Part shown: positions 12,257 to 25,630 of the stretch, piece after piece | Layout of the letters: each line of letters starts with the position of its first letter | How positions within the stretch are numbered: position 1 is the first letter of the stretch | Origin: Pelecanus crispus | Taxonomy: Eukaryota; Chordata; Aves; Pelecaniformes; Pelecanidae | Assembly: GCF_030463565.1 (NCBI RefSeq) | Contig: NC_134646.1 | Coordinates: 14,722,001-14,786,000 of the forward strand | Length of the DNA: 64,000 nt | Direction of reading: 5' to 3' | Notes under the pieces: generated by a model | Database searches by the model: none | The model's input: the letters and a program-made list of their open reading frames with translations, nothing else | What the model was told of the DNA's origin: nothing | Program-made: the position numbers and the translations under genes

Positions 12257-13255
12257 GCCCGGCCGCCGCGGCGGACGGCGCAGCCCCGCGGGCACCGGCG
12301 GGCGGAGGGGCGGCAGCCGCAGGCAGCCGCATGCCCCCCCGCGGCTCCCGCCGCCTACCCGCCCACCGCCAGGCGCGGAGGGGCGGCCGCAGCGGCCAGG
12401 GGCGGCGGCGGCCCCGGCAGCAGGCGCCGCAGCGCCGAGGGCAGCAGTGACATCAGCGCCCGCCCCGGCCCGGCCCCGCCGCCGGCGGCGCCCCGCAGCA
12501 CCGCCGCGCGCCCGCCTCCCCGCGCAAAGCCGGCGGGAGCCGCCGGGCACCCGCACCCCGCGCGCCGCCGCGCGCTCGGCCGGACTGGCGCGGCCGTGGC
12601 GGGCGCGCGCGCCGCGCTCCCCGTCACCTGCGCGCACGGTGGGGCGGGGCGGGGCCGCCGCGCGCCCGCGAGCGGGGCGGGGCGGGGCTGCGGCGCGCGC
12701 CGCGCGGCGGCCGTTGCAACCGCCGGTCCTACCTGCGGGGGGGGGAAGGGGGCGGCTCTGCCCCCTGAGCAGCCACCGCCGGGCGGCGGTCCCTGCCGGG
12801 TCACTGGGGAGGGGGCAGCCGCGTCCCCGCTCTCACCGCCTGCCGCCAAAGGCTTGGCCTTTGCACCGCGGGGCAGTTTGTACAATGGGGCGCTGAAAGG
12901 AGGAGGGGGGGGGGCGCCGGGCTCGGCTTTGAGGGAAGGCGGCCGCAGGAGGCCGCGGGGTGGCCCGCTCGCCGCAGCCCCTTTTCACGGAGCCCTGCTC
13001 TGCCGTGCCCGGCGCTGCTTTTGAAGTTCACCTCTGCTGCTGGAGGCCGCATCGTGCCTGCTGCCTAGGACTGGGGGGAGATTTTGAGCGCCTGAGAAGC
13101 CCTAAAATAAACGGGTATATTCAGCAGGTACGCCAAGCGCGCTCGGAGGGTGTAGTAGCACGTACAGGTAACGTGTTTTGTGCCCTCGCAGCTCCGAACG
13201 CTATTTTGATTTCCAAGTTTGACTCGCTGGCTTCCCTTTAGTCAGAAAACTGTTA

Positions 13256-13843
13256 CTCCCTGTCATGGTTTAGCCCCAGCCAGCAGCTCAGCACCACGCA
13301 GGCACTCGCTCACTCCCCCTGCCCCGGTGGGATGAGGGAGAGAATTGGAGGAGTAAGAGTGAGAAACACTCCTGGGTTGGGATAAGAACAGTTTAATAAT
13401 TGAAATAAAGTAAAATAGTAATGCTAATAGTAACAGTATAATAATGATAATAATAATAATAATAATGATATACGAAGCAAGTGATGCACCATGCAATTGC
13501 TCACCACCTGCTGACCGATACCCAGACAGTTCCCGAGCAGCGATCGCTGCTCCCTGGCCAACCCCCCCCCCCAGTTTCTATACTGAGCATGACGCCATAT
13601 GGTACGGAATAGCCCTTTGGGCAGTTTGGATCAACTCTTCTGGCTGTGCCCCCTCCCAGTTTCTTGTGCGCCTGGCAGAGCATGGGAAGCTGAAAAGTCC
13701 TTGACTAGCATAAGCAGTACTTAGCAACAACTAAAACATCAGGGTGTTATCAACATTCTTCTCCTACTAAATCCAAACCACAGCACTATGTCTGCTACTA
13801 GGAAGAAAATTAACTCTATCCCAGCCGAAACCAGGACACTCCC
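13256..13843 (-). mobile_element. Solo LTR, family A copy 2, with target-site duplication
   Basis: The LTR proper is 13261-13838 (578 bases), lying in reverse orientation: the plus strand starts TGTCATGGTTTAGCCCC and ends ACCAGGACA. It is bounded by a perfect 5-base duplication, CTCCC, at 13256-13260 and 13839-13843. The TTA/ATT-rich microsatellite-like tract is at about 13436-13468 and the ATTAAA signal (seen as TTTAAT) at 13392-13397. No internal retroviral sequence remains. The insertion sits just outside the TBC1D9 CpG island, about 1.1 kb upstream of the start codon. It shares with copy 3 a tract next to the microsatellite that copy 1 lacks, so copies 2 and 3 look more closely related. 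Confidence 0.92.
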
Positions 13844-14534
13844 TGATCAGATACTTACCTTTGCTTTATTAAAGATGTTGAGAAGAGTAAATTAAACCCC
13901 AAAGCACATATGAAAACCGTGTTCCAAGCGCACGTGCTTTTCACACGCAGGCCATAGCTTTAGGGTCGTGTTCAGCCTTTCATCGCCTGGTGCTGGCGTG
14001 GAGCCGGGTAGCCAGCGCTCGTCGTGTGGAGATGGACACGCGCCCATGGGAGAAACGACTCTCGGCTGAGGCAGCGCTCATGCGGCTGGTACTGTGTAGG
14101 TAGAAAGTTCAGGAGAGGGAAGTGACTGTCTCTGATGAATGCTTAAAAATTGATAGGTACCTGTCGGTCCTGCTGCACCACGGGGAACATTTGTTATTGT
14201 CACTGAGGCAGGAGACTGTGATCTAAATGGGAATGCAGAAGAACTTCTTCACCCTTTCCAAATTTATCATAGAATCAGATTATTCCGAATTTTAGTATTG
14301 TTGAAATGACCTTGTCCTTTTAACTGGAAGATTTTGGGAGGGGGTAGTATTTTTGAAGAAAAATCTCTGAACATGCAAATTTCTTACAGCTTTGAGAAGA
14401 AATTTCAGGATTTTTTTTTTTTTTTAAAACCAACTCTAGTTAAAACCTTCATGCCAAGTAGATTGAAAGTTAAATTCTAGCCTGGCTAAAAGCAGTGGCA
14501 AAAAATCCTAGTAGCTTCCTTTAATAAAGGCATG

Positions 14535-14576
14535 ATGTCACACACACAAGGCTCAATGTCACACACACAAGGCTCA
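14535..14576. repeat. Perfect 21-base tandem duplication
   Basis: Two identical 21-base units, at 14535-14555 and 14556-14576, each starting ATGTCACACACACAAGG. A short CA microsatellite inside the unit may have promoted the duplication. Identity between units suggests a recent event. Confidence 0.9.
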
Positions 14577-16254
14577 TCAATGCTCCTGCGTTGTCATAGG
14601 AGTACTGATGGCATTATGTACTAGTGATGTCATCGCTGCCAACAACCTGCTGCTATAGCCACACCGACATTTTAGGAAAGAATAACCAAATTATACTCTG
14701 CTGCAGAGCCAGCGATGAAGTTCATTTTCTTTGTGAACAGTGCAGCTGACCTCAAGAAGGAAAAGAGCATTATCAGAGGCTGGGAACTCCTCCTGCTTCC
14801 CATTCCTAACTTGCTTTTCAACAGTGGGCACAGACAGTTATGCGTGCAAAACTGTAAGCACTGAAAACAGCTGCCAGGCCTTATTAGTGCCAATTAGTCA
14901 GTTTTAGATGCGAGTAGGGTGACATATATTACTGGCATAAAGAACACCAAAAGCACAATTTCCAACATCCTTCCTATTTATTTTCCATTAAGCATTCTAG
15001 AACATTTGAATGAAACCGGAAAGAAATAAAATGTCATCGCTCAAGTAAACGGCATTTAAGATGAGGTTATATTGTGTCTTTTTGTTGCTGTGTTGTAGAT
15101 AGTACCAAGGCATTTTTCAATGGAAACCTGATCTGCTTCCACAGTAATGAAAAATAGGTGGTGTGCTATCACGGCTGACCTTTCTGTTGAAACCAATGCA
15201 AATATTTTCTACTGTATGCCCATCATGTATTTTTATCCCTCAAGTAAAATGCTTGCCTATGTGTATTTTATCTGATCTTAGCGCTCCATTAAAAAGTTTC
15301 TTTTTCATCATATATAAAGAACTTCTGGCCAGTCCTGTGAGTTATAATAGGAATTAAAAACATCTCAGATGCAAATTAATGAGTAATTGCCCCAGCTTGT
15401 TTTGCAATACTTTGTTGAAAAAACTTACCAGGTTGGAACCTCAGTGTGGTTTTAACACTGAATGGGACTGTTTAAAGATGTCTATGCCATTAGATTTAAA
15501 ACTTCAACATACGCCATTCAATTTTGAAAAATGATTTAAAGAAATCAGGAGCAGATACCAATACAAACTAAGGAGTTATTTCTTATAATGCTGCATTATA
15601 AACCTCCCAGGGAAGAAAATAAACATGATTCTAGAAGGGCAACCATTCTGTGCAATGTCATCAGACTACTCAGGCAGGAAAAAGCTGAAATAAAGCGGAC
15701 ATTTTACCATCTATTCCCTGGAAGGCCTTCTTACAAGGGACCTCTTTTTTAGGTGTAGCCAACTAGCATTTGCTAGTGGTTCAGGACAGCCATTTGATTG
15801 ACTAGGAGCAAAAATAAAATATCAGGATGTCAAAAATTATCTTTGAGAAATGCACTCATTGTTCAGGTTGGAACAGCAGCTGTATAGGTCCTACATGAGG
15901 ACTTGCCTCAGCATGGAGAAGCACCTAGCCATCGTTACCTGGAAGCTTAGAGCCTTCAACTGCTGTAAATCAATACCTTATTTGTACATGGAGAGGTGGG
16001 CGTTTAGGATTTTGTGAGAAGTGTTTTATTGTATAAACAGTACTAAAGCTTTCAAGACTGGAGGACATTGCTTTAGGTGTGATGTGGGATGAAACAGGAA
16101 GTGGGGAAAAAAGCGTCTGAGATTTCTTAGGCTGTGGTCAACTCAGGTACCACAAACCTTAGTGTTTATCTGCCCATAACACCCCACATTGAAGAAACTC
16201 AAAGCATTCAAAAATATTGTCACTTTTATCATGCTCCTGCAAGTACGTATTATG

Positions 16255-16390
16255 AGCACTTTTACAGATGAGCAAACTGAATTGTACAAAATGATTCTTG
16301 CTTTGGGTCATCCAGCAAGTCTGAGAGTAAAAGTAATCAAATCACTGCACCTGCTACCCGCAATTCCCCACTTCCCAGCTGTGATCACAG
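16255..16390 (+). repeat. Degenerate MIR/CORE-SINE-like relic
   Basis: The stretch contains TTTACAGATGAGCAAACTGA followed about 30 bases later by a segment resembling the MIR core (GGTCATCCAGCAAGTCTGAG). Both match, in order and spacing, the ancient MIR family shared by amniotes. The copy is highly diverged and its limits are approximate. It falls inside a 193-codon open frame, which therefore is unlikely to be a gene. Confidence 0.5.
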
Positions 16391-16966
16391 TATCCTTCAA
16401 AGGCAGGACCAGGGTTAGGCACTCCCAAGCCTTTTATCATCCCAGAAGAATTTCATACTCCTTGGGTCTAGTCTCAAAAGCCATTAATGGACCGGTTGCA
16501 TGCACGAGTCCCATTTGTGTCAAGTGCAAGTGTGTCAAGTGTCAAGTACATCTTACTGCTGTAAGATGTACATTTTGCATGAAGTATAAGATTCAACGTG
16601 TGTCCAAATTGGAACACGACCTGCCTGATAGGAAAGAGTTAATTTCTGTAGGATTGAGGCAGCTATTCAGCACCAGGCCACCAGAAATATCATTTACTAT
16701 CCCAGGAGGACAATGTCAAAATGTGTCCCAAGCGAATCTGGAAGCAAAATATTTCAAGGTCAAGGAGTGAAGAGGAATCAGAAAGAATCCCAAACAAGCC
16801 CCAGGAGTTTGCAACAAGAGGTGGGGACACGTTTACCAGTGTGAAAGCAATTTGAGAGGACAAAGTGTGCCCTAACTGCATAGGCTACGTAAGCATCTGC
16901 ACCTCATTAAAAGGATGCTGACAGAAGGTTTTGGGATTTGCTGCTTTGCAGAAGAATGCATCTCAC

Positions 16967-16985
16967 TTTTTTTTTTTTTTTTTTT
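16967..16985 (+). repeat. Poly(T) tract
   Basis: Nineteen consecutive T residues in intergenic DNA, with no recognisable retroposon attached. Confidence 0.9.
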
Positions 16986-19900
16986 ACTGTTTTCCTTTCT
17001 GTAACCTTTCTCGCCTGTCTTGTATGCCATAAATGAAAACATTTATTGGCTTCTGCATTGATTTAGCTTGAGTGAAAGGCAACTTCAAAATAACAGGCTA
17101 GCAGCAGGGCGTTCTGTTCCTGTCGATGTGGTCATTCTCAGAAGGGACACATCCGGCATTTCTTCCGGGTACCTACAGAGCAGCAGGGTGGATCTTCACT
17201 GAGCTCTACCGGCTCGGTTTGGAGCTTGGCACACCAGAGGTGGGACAGAAGAGAAGAGCAGTGTTTGAAGGGCCTCAGGCACGCAGCAAGGCAGCAGGGA
17301 GAGCACCTGACCCTCTGGCAGTGATTCTCTAATTTGCCCATATGCAACAAGAGGCTTTTACTAGAGCTACCTACCTTCCAGGAGGTCTGTTACAGCTGAA
17401 TTCTTTCATGTTTGCATATCTAAGAACTTTGAAGATAACATCCAGTTGCCCGTTTCTCTTCCCAGAACATTTTCATTGCCTGGGAAGACTGTCAAATTCA
17501 GGACAAACAAGCTGACTGCAAGCTTTCAGTCTGGATGAGGAACCTACATTTCCAAGGAAGGTTAAATAAAACAGTTTCACATTCTGCGATGCATTTTTTG
17601 CACTTCTCTATAATTATGACAGCTCTTCTTGAATATGCCACTTACTACATTTTCTCTCATTGCGAATGACAGATTTTTTAGGCCAGTCTTTTGTGAGATT
17701 CTGCCAGTCTCCCACGGCAAAGGGACAACTTGTTGCAGGTTGATAAAAAGCAGCTCCCTACTTTCTGGCAAGACGTTGTATTTACCTACCCTTAGGTATC
17801 ATAATGACTACTTTACTCTATAAAGCACTGGTGGTGTACCAGGCTCTCCACAGGGAAGGCAGCTGCCTGCCCACAACCCACAGGTCTGTTTGTGCCCTAC
17901 CTTGCTTCATGAGGTGTGTCAGATAAGACTCACAGTTTCCAGCTCTCCCATCACATCTACGCTATCCTTTGAACTCTGGTAATTTCTGAATTGTAGGTGT
18001 CAGAATTGGACACAGTATTTTAACAGAGCTTTACCAATATTTGTTTTGTTTTGACAGAAGCAAGGTCTTTGCTACTTTGGAGACCGTCTATCTGAATCAT
18101 CCTTTTTTGACACAGCACTGCACTGGGAACACATTGAGCACTTTATCCAAAATCTTCATGCAGGAAGAGCTTTCTAAAGCAGCCACCCATATTTTGGATA
18201 TAACTGGCACTCTTTGCCTTATGCCTGGTTTATGGACATGAGCACTGGGCAGTAGTAGAATGATCTGGGTCCTGATATAGCAGTGACCTGACATCAGTAT
18301 TTATCATCTTGTCAATCCCTATGCCATTTGGAAACATCGTCATTAAAGATCCTTTAGCACAGTATTGATCATGTAGAATAATAAAATATCTACTGGCTGC
18401 TATAAACCATCCTGCTCACTATTATCCCCTTGTTCCAAAATCTCTCTGTGGGTTCTTTTTATACCCAGCTATTATGACCAAGTTAATTCCATATATGATC
18501 TGTCTTTACAACTAAAATTGCTTTGGCAAAATCCAGACATATGATACCAACCCTACTATCTCTATTGAACAAAGCTTTTACCCTGCCAAAAAAAGAAACA
18601 AGCTTTGTTTGACAGGACCTACTTCCATGAGACCATATATTGACTGTTCAAGATAAAATACAATTATATTCTCATTCTGTAACTACTTGTTAATATTGTA
18701 CCAGATGAATCATTCTGTTATAGTAACAAAGATCAGTGATGGACTAACTAGTCCGTGGTTTGGTAGGTCTAGCTAACTAATTAACAAAGCTTGTTCTTTT
18801 TAAATCTGGGAACTATATCAGTATAAGGATGAGTCCATCAAAATTTCAACATCTGCTATCTTCCAGTGGAATGAAAATAGAAAAAGCTTAAGAATTAAAC
18901 TCCAAAGAAGTTATTAACATTTTCTACAACAAAACAAAGCTGACATAATCATAAAACTGAGAAGAAAAACAACAGCTCTTTTGAATATGCTTTAGGAGGT
19001 TGAACACAGCTGAGCTAATGTTACTATCATAAGTGGAAAGCCAACAAACTTTTGACGGCAGCTGATATTTTAGGTGCAACGGTGCCCTGAAAAAGGCACT
19101 GTTACCATACTTCAGCGAGATGCTACAAAAAAAAAAAGGGAGGTATACATCTTGGTACAGCATGATCTGCCCCTTTCTCTCAGATTCAGTGATCCAACTT
19201 CATCTTGCGCCTTCCTGTTAGCACCTTCAGGAGCCACCAGCAGCCAGACAGATGAGAAGTCACTGAACCAGTTCAGCAAGCAGCTTCATTGGCACTGCTT
19301 CTTCACCATGACAGGAGCGAGAAAGTTTGAAGAAAAACACTGGCAAGGAATGAGGTTTCTTTTAAAGATTTTGATGGTTTCCTTACATGCTCTTGTAATT
19401 ACTAACTTGTACCAGTTGAAGATGATAGATTTCTTGAGGGACAATGTAAGTTATGTTGGACAACAAAGAAATGCTGGACTTCATTTGGCTTTAAGAGTGT
19501 TAATACTCAGCAATTACTTACCCCAGAACCTCTTCATTACTTACTTATGCTAAGTACCTGAATTTAAATATGTTATTAGGTATCATAAGACTTAATTAAC
19601 TTTGCCCATTCATAAACTGGTTAGGTTTGTTTATCCAAAAATTCAGAATAAAATTTGTTTACTCTCCAATGACATTCCTTGCTTTTCTATGCATTGTTTT
19701 TGTTATCTGTGTTATGCTAAAATAGAGCACACATCTGGTTTGAAATTATTTAGAGAAGCAACATTCCATCAAAGATGGGGATTGAACCTGTATTAGACCT
19801 ATGGAAACACAGGGAAAGGCCGGGCTACCGGTCTGTCCGTTTACTCATTTGTGTATGAAATGGTTTACAGGGTTAATTTAATTTGCAGTTAGTGTACTCT

Positions 19901-22900
19901 AGTGCTTTCCTCACCGTTAGTCTGGGCTCTCCAACAATGCAGAAGCTGAAACCAGAAACCTGAAAATTGGCTCAGAGATCTCCAAAGCATAACTGGGCAG
20001 GGAGCCATCATGAAGCAGAATACAGATTTCCGCCCCCCCCCCCGGTTTGGCTTACAAACTCGGTTAATAAATAAGAGTCATAGTGATATATTATAATAAT
20101 TGCAATTCTTCTGTTTAATTGTGATGTCCCTTACCTTTTACCACATAACCCAGTGTGATAATAATCCAATGTGATCATAATTACCAAATAATCCAATGTG
20201 AGGGAGTTGACAAAGATGTTGATTTGGCAAGTGCTGGCATAGAGCCAGTGACATAGTTTGTGGTGTGGATGTGTCTGTTCGGAAAGAGTCTGTAAATGAG
20301 GGTGGGGTTTTGTTTATTTGTGGGGTTTTTTTGCTTTGGGGTTTTTTTTGGAGTTTTTTTGTTTTTAATAAAGAAGTAGTTAATTTGTGCTCTGGGTTCT
20401 GCTAATGTCTCTTTTGTTGAACAGGCTCTTCAGAAAACCAATTACCTTTGATACTTATTTCTGATGCAGTGCCACATGTACGACAGTCTTTTGACTGTCA
20501 AAAGTCAAACTGAGGGCATAATTTTTAGATTAAACTCCCTTTTTAAAAAAACAGTTGGGGCTAATAGGGCATAGTTGAATAATCACTACCTTAAGTATTT
20601 CACAAATCATTGTGCAGTGTGTTTTTGTTTCATTTTACCTTTTTTATTTTTGTTTTTCTTTTTAAGTGTCTCTGAGATGTCCTCTGCTTATTTACAAAAG
20701 GTAAGAATATGTGGCATACACCAAACAAATTCCTAGTACAACTCCAGTGCAATCAGTGAAGATACATCACGGAGGAATCTTGCTTTGTGTGACTAAATGC
20801 TTAAAAATTTATTGTGTCAGCTGGTATCTGAATTGGTAATTAAAAATGTCTGTTATATGTTCTTAGAGGAATGAGATGGTTTCTGAAATGCTGATAGAAT
20901 ATGCTTGATTTGACATCTAAATGATGGCTAATAAACTGTTTACCAGTTACTTGCCTGCTTATTGAAAATAACATAGACAACACCAAGATGAGTTAAGATA
21001 CTGAAATTTGAAGAGCTCGCTTTCTTTGAAAACAGCACATCAGTTCCAGCTGAACACATTAAAATCCCCCATAAATAATGTCAGTTGATCCACATAGCCT
21101 TGCAAAACCAAATACATTAATTGGTTTGTGCTAATTTTCTGAATGAACCATATAAAGAAACACTGACCTGGATAGTGTTGAGGTATTTTTCAGTTTCTCA
21201 GAGCACTGTTGCCAGCATGTAATAATCATTGGCTTACAAGACTATGTCGTGTGTTTAGGTCTCTGAAACCTAAAAGAAGAAGAAAGCATGCAAGTTTTTA
21301 TTATTATTATTGGCTTTGTAGATCAAAAAAGAAAACATACATTTCAGCATTCTCCAAAAAGGTGTGGCCAAAGGAGGCTTTGAAATGCATGCCTACAACT
21401 TTGGGATCAGGTGGTACTCAGTGTAAGACAATGTGATGCCAACTGGACTCTTAATAAATCTTTATTTCTTAGGAAATTTGGAAGAGAGATCTAGGTGGAG
21501 GGAGATGAAAGGTCTTTGACTACCACAGGAAGACAAAAGGTATGAAACAATTTTGTGAGGAAGCATGGAAGGCCTACTCTGATTCCTCTCAAAACAAACA
21601 AACAAAAACCCCCAACTCTTCCCTTTCACTTGTTTGAAGTTCAGACTTACTGCATCTCCATTCAATGACCAGACTTAACCTACCTCCCTCCAAGGCAGTA
21701 GCTGAGAGGAAACGAGTGGAAATGTGCCTGGCCACAGGCCTGTTTCGTCATGCTTCATCAACTTAGCACCAGCGGCTGGCTCCTCAGATATCTGGAGTTG
21801 CAGAGGTCACTACAGGGGGCTGTTAGCATGCTTCGGTGAATGTTAGGGAGGGGATGTAGACACGACTCACCCCTCAGCCTTTTTGTTTAATCTGGTCATT
21901 CTCACCTCTCTAGTCCCAGCCTGTAAAATTTGGTATTTCTTTGTTAGGATCCTCTTTACTTTCTTCTAACCACCTTTTCTCCCCGTAGGCAGAAAAGAGC
22001 GGCAGTTTCTTTTGGTATTACAATATATCCATAGTGAACAGCTCAAATAAAGGTGACTACCCAAATGAATGTAGAAACCAGCACAGTTGATGCGATTTCT
22101 GCACAGCTCCCTGCTGGCCAAGGAACACATTACCAGCATGCATGTTTCATTGTGCAAGTTATGGAAAAATACAGAGGTTGATTGTTTGAAAATAAAAATG
22201 CAAAACTAATGGTATATTGCACAATACAACAACTCACACTCCCCTTCCCCCCCAGAAGAAATTGCTGTTGTGGGCTGGGCAATTACCTCGTGTTTGCTTG
22301 TGATTATGTCTTGTTCTAATGGCTCCTATGGAAGGAGCTGCTCTATACTCCCTGTGCTGATGGAGCTGTAATGGAAGAATTTGGAGTGAGGGAATAAGGG
22401 ACCAGTAGGTGCTGGTAAGAATAAGCTGCCCCTCAGGAAAACTTAAATATGATTCTTCAGTCATTTATAACAATTTCCCTTCCATCCCACTGCCTAGGAA
22501 AAGCTACCTACAATAAGTCCAATGTAGCAGTTGACTACGTGTATTAGCAGTAGCTTTCCATAGAAAAGTATAGTTTGGACCATTTTCAGGTGGATATTTC
22601 CAGTGGTGCAGACCTCAAAAACCAAGAAGTGGAAATTCTTCAAATTTTCCTCTTTTGCTTGAAAATAGCCACTGAGAGCAGTCGTGGAAAATAATCAGCT
22701 CTAAAAGAAATCTGTTGAGAAAGTCACACATATTTGACAAGTCATGAGCATGCAGAGCTATGGCAATTGGATTACAACCTGAACTACAACACAGGACTAT
22801 GCTAAGAGCTTTCAGTACAATTAATAATTTATTTTGCTGTTCATTTGATTTGCAATTCACATGGACTGTTATGTCCAAGATAGTCTTGACGACAACATGT

Positions 22901-25512
22901 GTAGTGATTTGTGTAGTTTTGTTAAATGTCCTATAGTAATTCTGACATCTTTTTACTCTTCTCTGCTCACTTACCCTGATGTAGCAGAAAGGATATGTAA
23001 AAGTTGATCTGTATCAGAAATGAAACTGCTAGCTGTTAAACATGTCAGAAGTTTTAAAATCGTTTTTGTTCTAAAAACCCAGTACCTTTTTACAATAGTT
23101 GAGAGAGCAGTGCATTAGAGAGATGTTCGAAATCAATAGTCAGGAAGAAGTATGTCTGTATGAAGAGCTTTATTTCTAATTGTTTTGGGGTGGAAATTTG
23201 TGTTAGAGAAGGCTGTTAGGACATCAGAGAAATCAAATCTGCTGTGGCAGAGAGGATCATGCCTGTGCTTTATACCACACATACCCAAATCTGGTTTTAA
23301 CCCTTTCAGAAATCTGGTATAGATGATAGGTACTCTCAGCTGAACTGCCACCCTGCTTGCCACTGCAAGTTAAGCTATATCTGTATTACATATCGATTTA
23401 AACTTTCATTTTACACATTACACTTCGGGGTGGGGGGAACCCCCCAAACAGCCCTGTTTGTGGTAAGGATTTTGAGCTCATGGAAATTGTAATAACTTAT
23501 GCAAAGGAAAAAATAACACTGAAATAATGTGAACATTTGTAAATATATAGATATATATTTTATTAATCTATATGCATGCATTTATATATAATGTATAAGA
23601 TGCATTTGCCAATAATAAAGGATGACAGTCAATATCTAATGAACCATGTGCTAATTTTATTTTTAGAGGCATTTATCAGCCTACGTACTCTGGTCACATT
23701 CCTGTGACAGAATTTCCAACAGTCCTGAATTGCAACACTTTAGAGAAACTTGAAATTTTAGATGTCTCAGAAAACTGAGACAAACAGGAAGGTTAAAGTT
23801 CAGATGTAAGAAAGAACAAACTGGGAGACTTCCAAGCCATGTATGCTAGTGATGTTACTGAGGCACCTCCAAGGTAAAATTAAAGCTCTCATTTTAAGAT
23901 AATATCCAATTAAAAGGCTAATATCTGTCATTTTGTTCTGCTTATAACCAGCACAGCTCTAGTCTTTGCTACCTTACCCTGCCACCCCAGGAAAAAACAG
24001 CTCCCACTATCATTTCTCATGATGGAGAAGGTCTGCTGATGCAGCTCGGCTGGTGCATGGTAAAAGCTACAGGGAGCTTGTCTTCATTTGGGTTTCTTTG
24101 TTAATTAAGCCACAGTAAGTCACACACAATTTTAGCAGTGCAGACAAAAGCAGCTCTTTGGCAGGCTCCTGGCTGCTGCTGCCCCTCCATTCCACTCCTC
24201 CTGGCTGCCCACCAAGCAGCTGCCGAGAATCTGGGATCAGGGTTTCTGTCTCCACACAAAATGCCTACTTTTACTGGCTGCAGTGCTAGCCCGGGCGCTC
24301 GGCCAGCTTCCCCACCAGTCTCCTTACCATCACACAGCCAGCCTCTGGTACAAGAGGTGTTTAGAGCTAGAGCTAGCCTACCCTGAGTGGCTGCAAGCTG
24401 CATGGCAACCTAGGCTCCAGGTTAATTCAGCTCAGTACTTGCCTGCTTTTCAGGCATCCGTAAAGGTCATAATGTCTTCCTACAGTTCTCCCCGAGGCAA
24501 AGACAGGCTTTCCCTTATTTGTGACACTGGATCAAAACGTATTAGTGTAAAGCACCAGGGTACCTACTCCCATACGCATATGCAGAAACAGCAAAAGCAC
24601 TGTTAAACTCCACAAAAATGTGCTTGATGGAGGCTCATACCCTGTCTGGATGCAAGTATGCAAAATATTTGCTACCCTTGTATGTCATTGCTCAATAGCA
24701 TCAGAGTTCAGGGCAAAACTGTGCCTTCGAGCCACTCCAGTAATCTCTGCCAGGGGCTAAGAGAGGAAGATGCATCATTCTTCAACCCATTCTTGGCTAT
24801 TGACAAACGAAAGCAAAAGGGATGAGACAAATGGAGGAAGGAGAATGCAGAAGGAATTGGTTTAACATTGAAGGAAAAAGAAGAGAAAAAGATACATAAA
24901 TATAGTAATAAAAAGCAGAGAAAGAGAAAAGCAACTAATAGAAGTGTATGGAACAAGGGGTGGAGAAGAACTGAAAGACAAAGGAAGAAATAAAGGTAAG
25001 GACTGAGGCAGCATGTCAAACTATCACAGTGTTTTAACATTGGCAGATTCTTTCAGTACGTTGGTACCTGCTTTCTTGCATCACCTTTTCATATAGGGGC
25101 TGGAGGTAATGTGGAAAGGAATGTTAAGCAGTAAGAAAAATGGTAATTTACCATAGAAAAATCATAAATGAATGTGTGTGTTCTTAGACAAGGTTACTGT
25201 TGATGCCAATACAGCTGTGGATCACCAAACTTTGTTTTGTGCTTTACAAGCCATGTACCAGTCCTAGGTAAGTATGAGGGCTGAATTATCTGGATTTACA
25301 CAAGTGAGGTTTCCAAATACTGTACTGTCCTGGGGGCACCGCTGAAATCAGTGTAACAGCCTCTGATATAAGCTGGCTGCTCAGGTGCCTGTTAAGCAGG
25401 GTCAGGCTCACTCTGCCACAGCAGAATTAAATTGCCTACTTTCAGTGCACAATTGCAAGGTTAAAAAAAAAAAAAACAAACAACCAAAAAAAACCACCTA
25501 AAAAAAAAAATT

Positions 25513-25630
25513 GCAAGGCCAGGTTGGTCAGGGCTTTGAGCAACCTGGTCTAGTGGAAGGTGTCCCTGCAGGAGGGTTGGAACTAGATGATCTTTAAGGT
25601 CCCTTCCAACCCAAACCATTCTATGTTTCT
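25513..25630 (+). mobile_element. Short CR1 LINE 3' end
   Basis: About 115 bases match the 3' end of the chicken-repeat-1 (CR1) LINE: a segment with GAGCAACCTGGTCTAGTGG, then GATGATCTTTAAGGTCCC, then TTCCAACCC and a terminal ATTCTATG. CR1 copies are usually cut short at the 5' end during target-primed reverse transcription, and this is an extreme case holding only the 3' tail. An A-rich tract (25463-25510) lies immediately to the left. Confidence 0.88.

Larger units (their letters stand above)
11630..13060 (-). promoter_or_regulatory. TBC1D9: TBC1D9 CpG-island promoter, leader and start of intron 1
   Basis: This block is strikingly GC- and CpG-rich compared with the AT-rich DNA on both sides and surrounds the first coding exon of TBC1D9, so it is read as the gene's CpG-island promoter. 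No TATA box is evident. Two tandem GC-box clusters (GGGGCGGGGCGGGG) lie at 12641-12654 and 12674-12687, about 470-515 bases upstream of the start codon, and suit Sp1/KLF binding. A perfect AP-1 palindrome-type site (TGACTCA) lies at 12219-12225, close to the coding start and probably in the leader. The transcription start cannot be fixed from sequence. Long open frames on both strands here (up to 304 codons) are made of Ala, Arg, Gly and Pro and are explained by the lack of AT-rich stop codons. Confidence 0.85.
13844..25460. other. Intergenic DNA upstream of TBC1D9
   Basis: About 11.6 kb of AT-rich non-coding DNA. Visible items are a perfect 21-base tandem duplication at 14535-14576, a MIR-like relic near 16255-16390, an 11-base hairpin at 16546-16571, a T19 run at 16967-16985, a C11 run at 20033-20043, a T/G-rich tract at 20300-20370 and a 17-base near-palindrome at 20488-20504. 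Open frames of 159-193 codons at 16189-16770 and 19074-19553 show no recognisable domain. Confidence 0.6.

Noticed and set aside
12110..13024. 304-codon plus-strand open frame, and a nested 213-codon frame with a perfect Kozak start at 12255
   Set aside because: Both are Ala/Arg/Gly/Pro-rich and lie in the CpG island, where stop codons are rare in all frames. Several frames on both strands are open at once, and no domain is visible.
14266..14330. Possible minus-strand CR1 3' end (ATCATAGAATCAG)
   Set aside because: Only about a dozen bases match the CR1 terminal repeat; the expected continuation is too diverged to support the call.
16189..16770. 193-codon open frame with Cys-rich segment (CVKCKCVKC)
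   Set aside because: It overlaps a MIR-like relic, and the Cys-rich part comes from short repeated GTGTCAAG-type words, so it is not a zinc-binding protein.
19074..19553. 159-codon plus-strand open frame
   Set aside because: No recognisable domain or gene context; consistent with chance in a 64 kb window.
25270..25440. Possible ancient amniote SINE or CR1-L3-like relic
   Set aside because: A few words resemble old shared repeats, but no continuous alignment can be made by eye.
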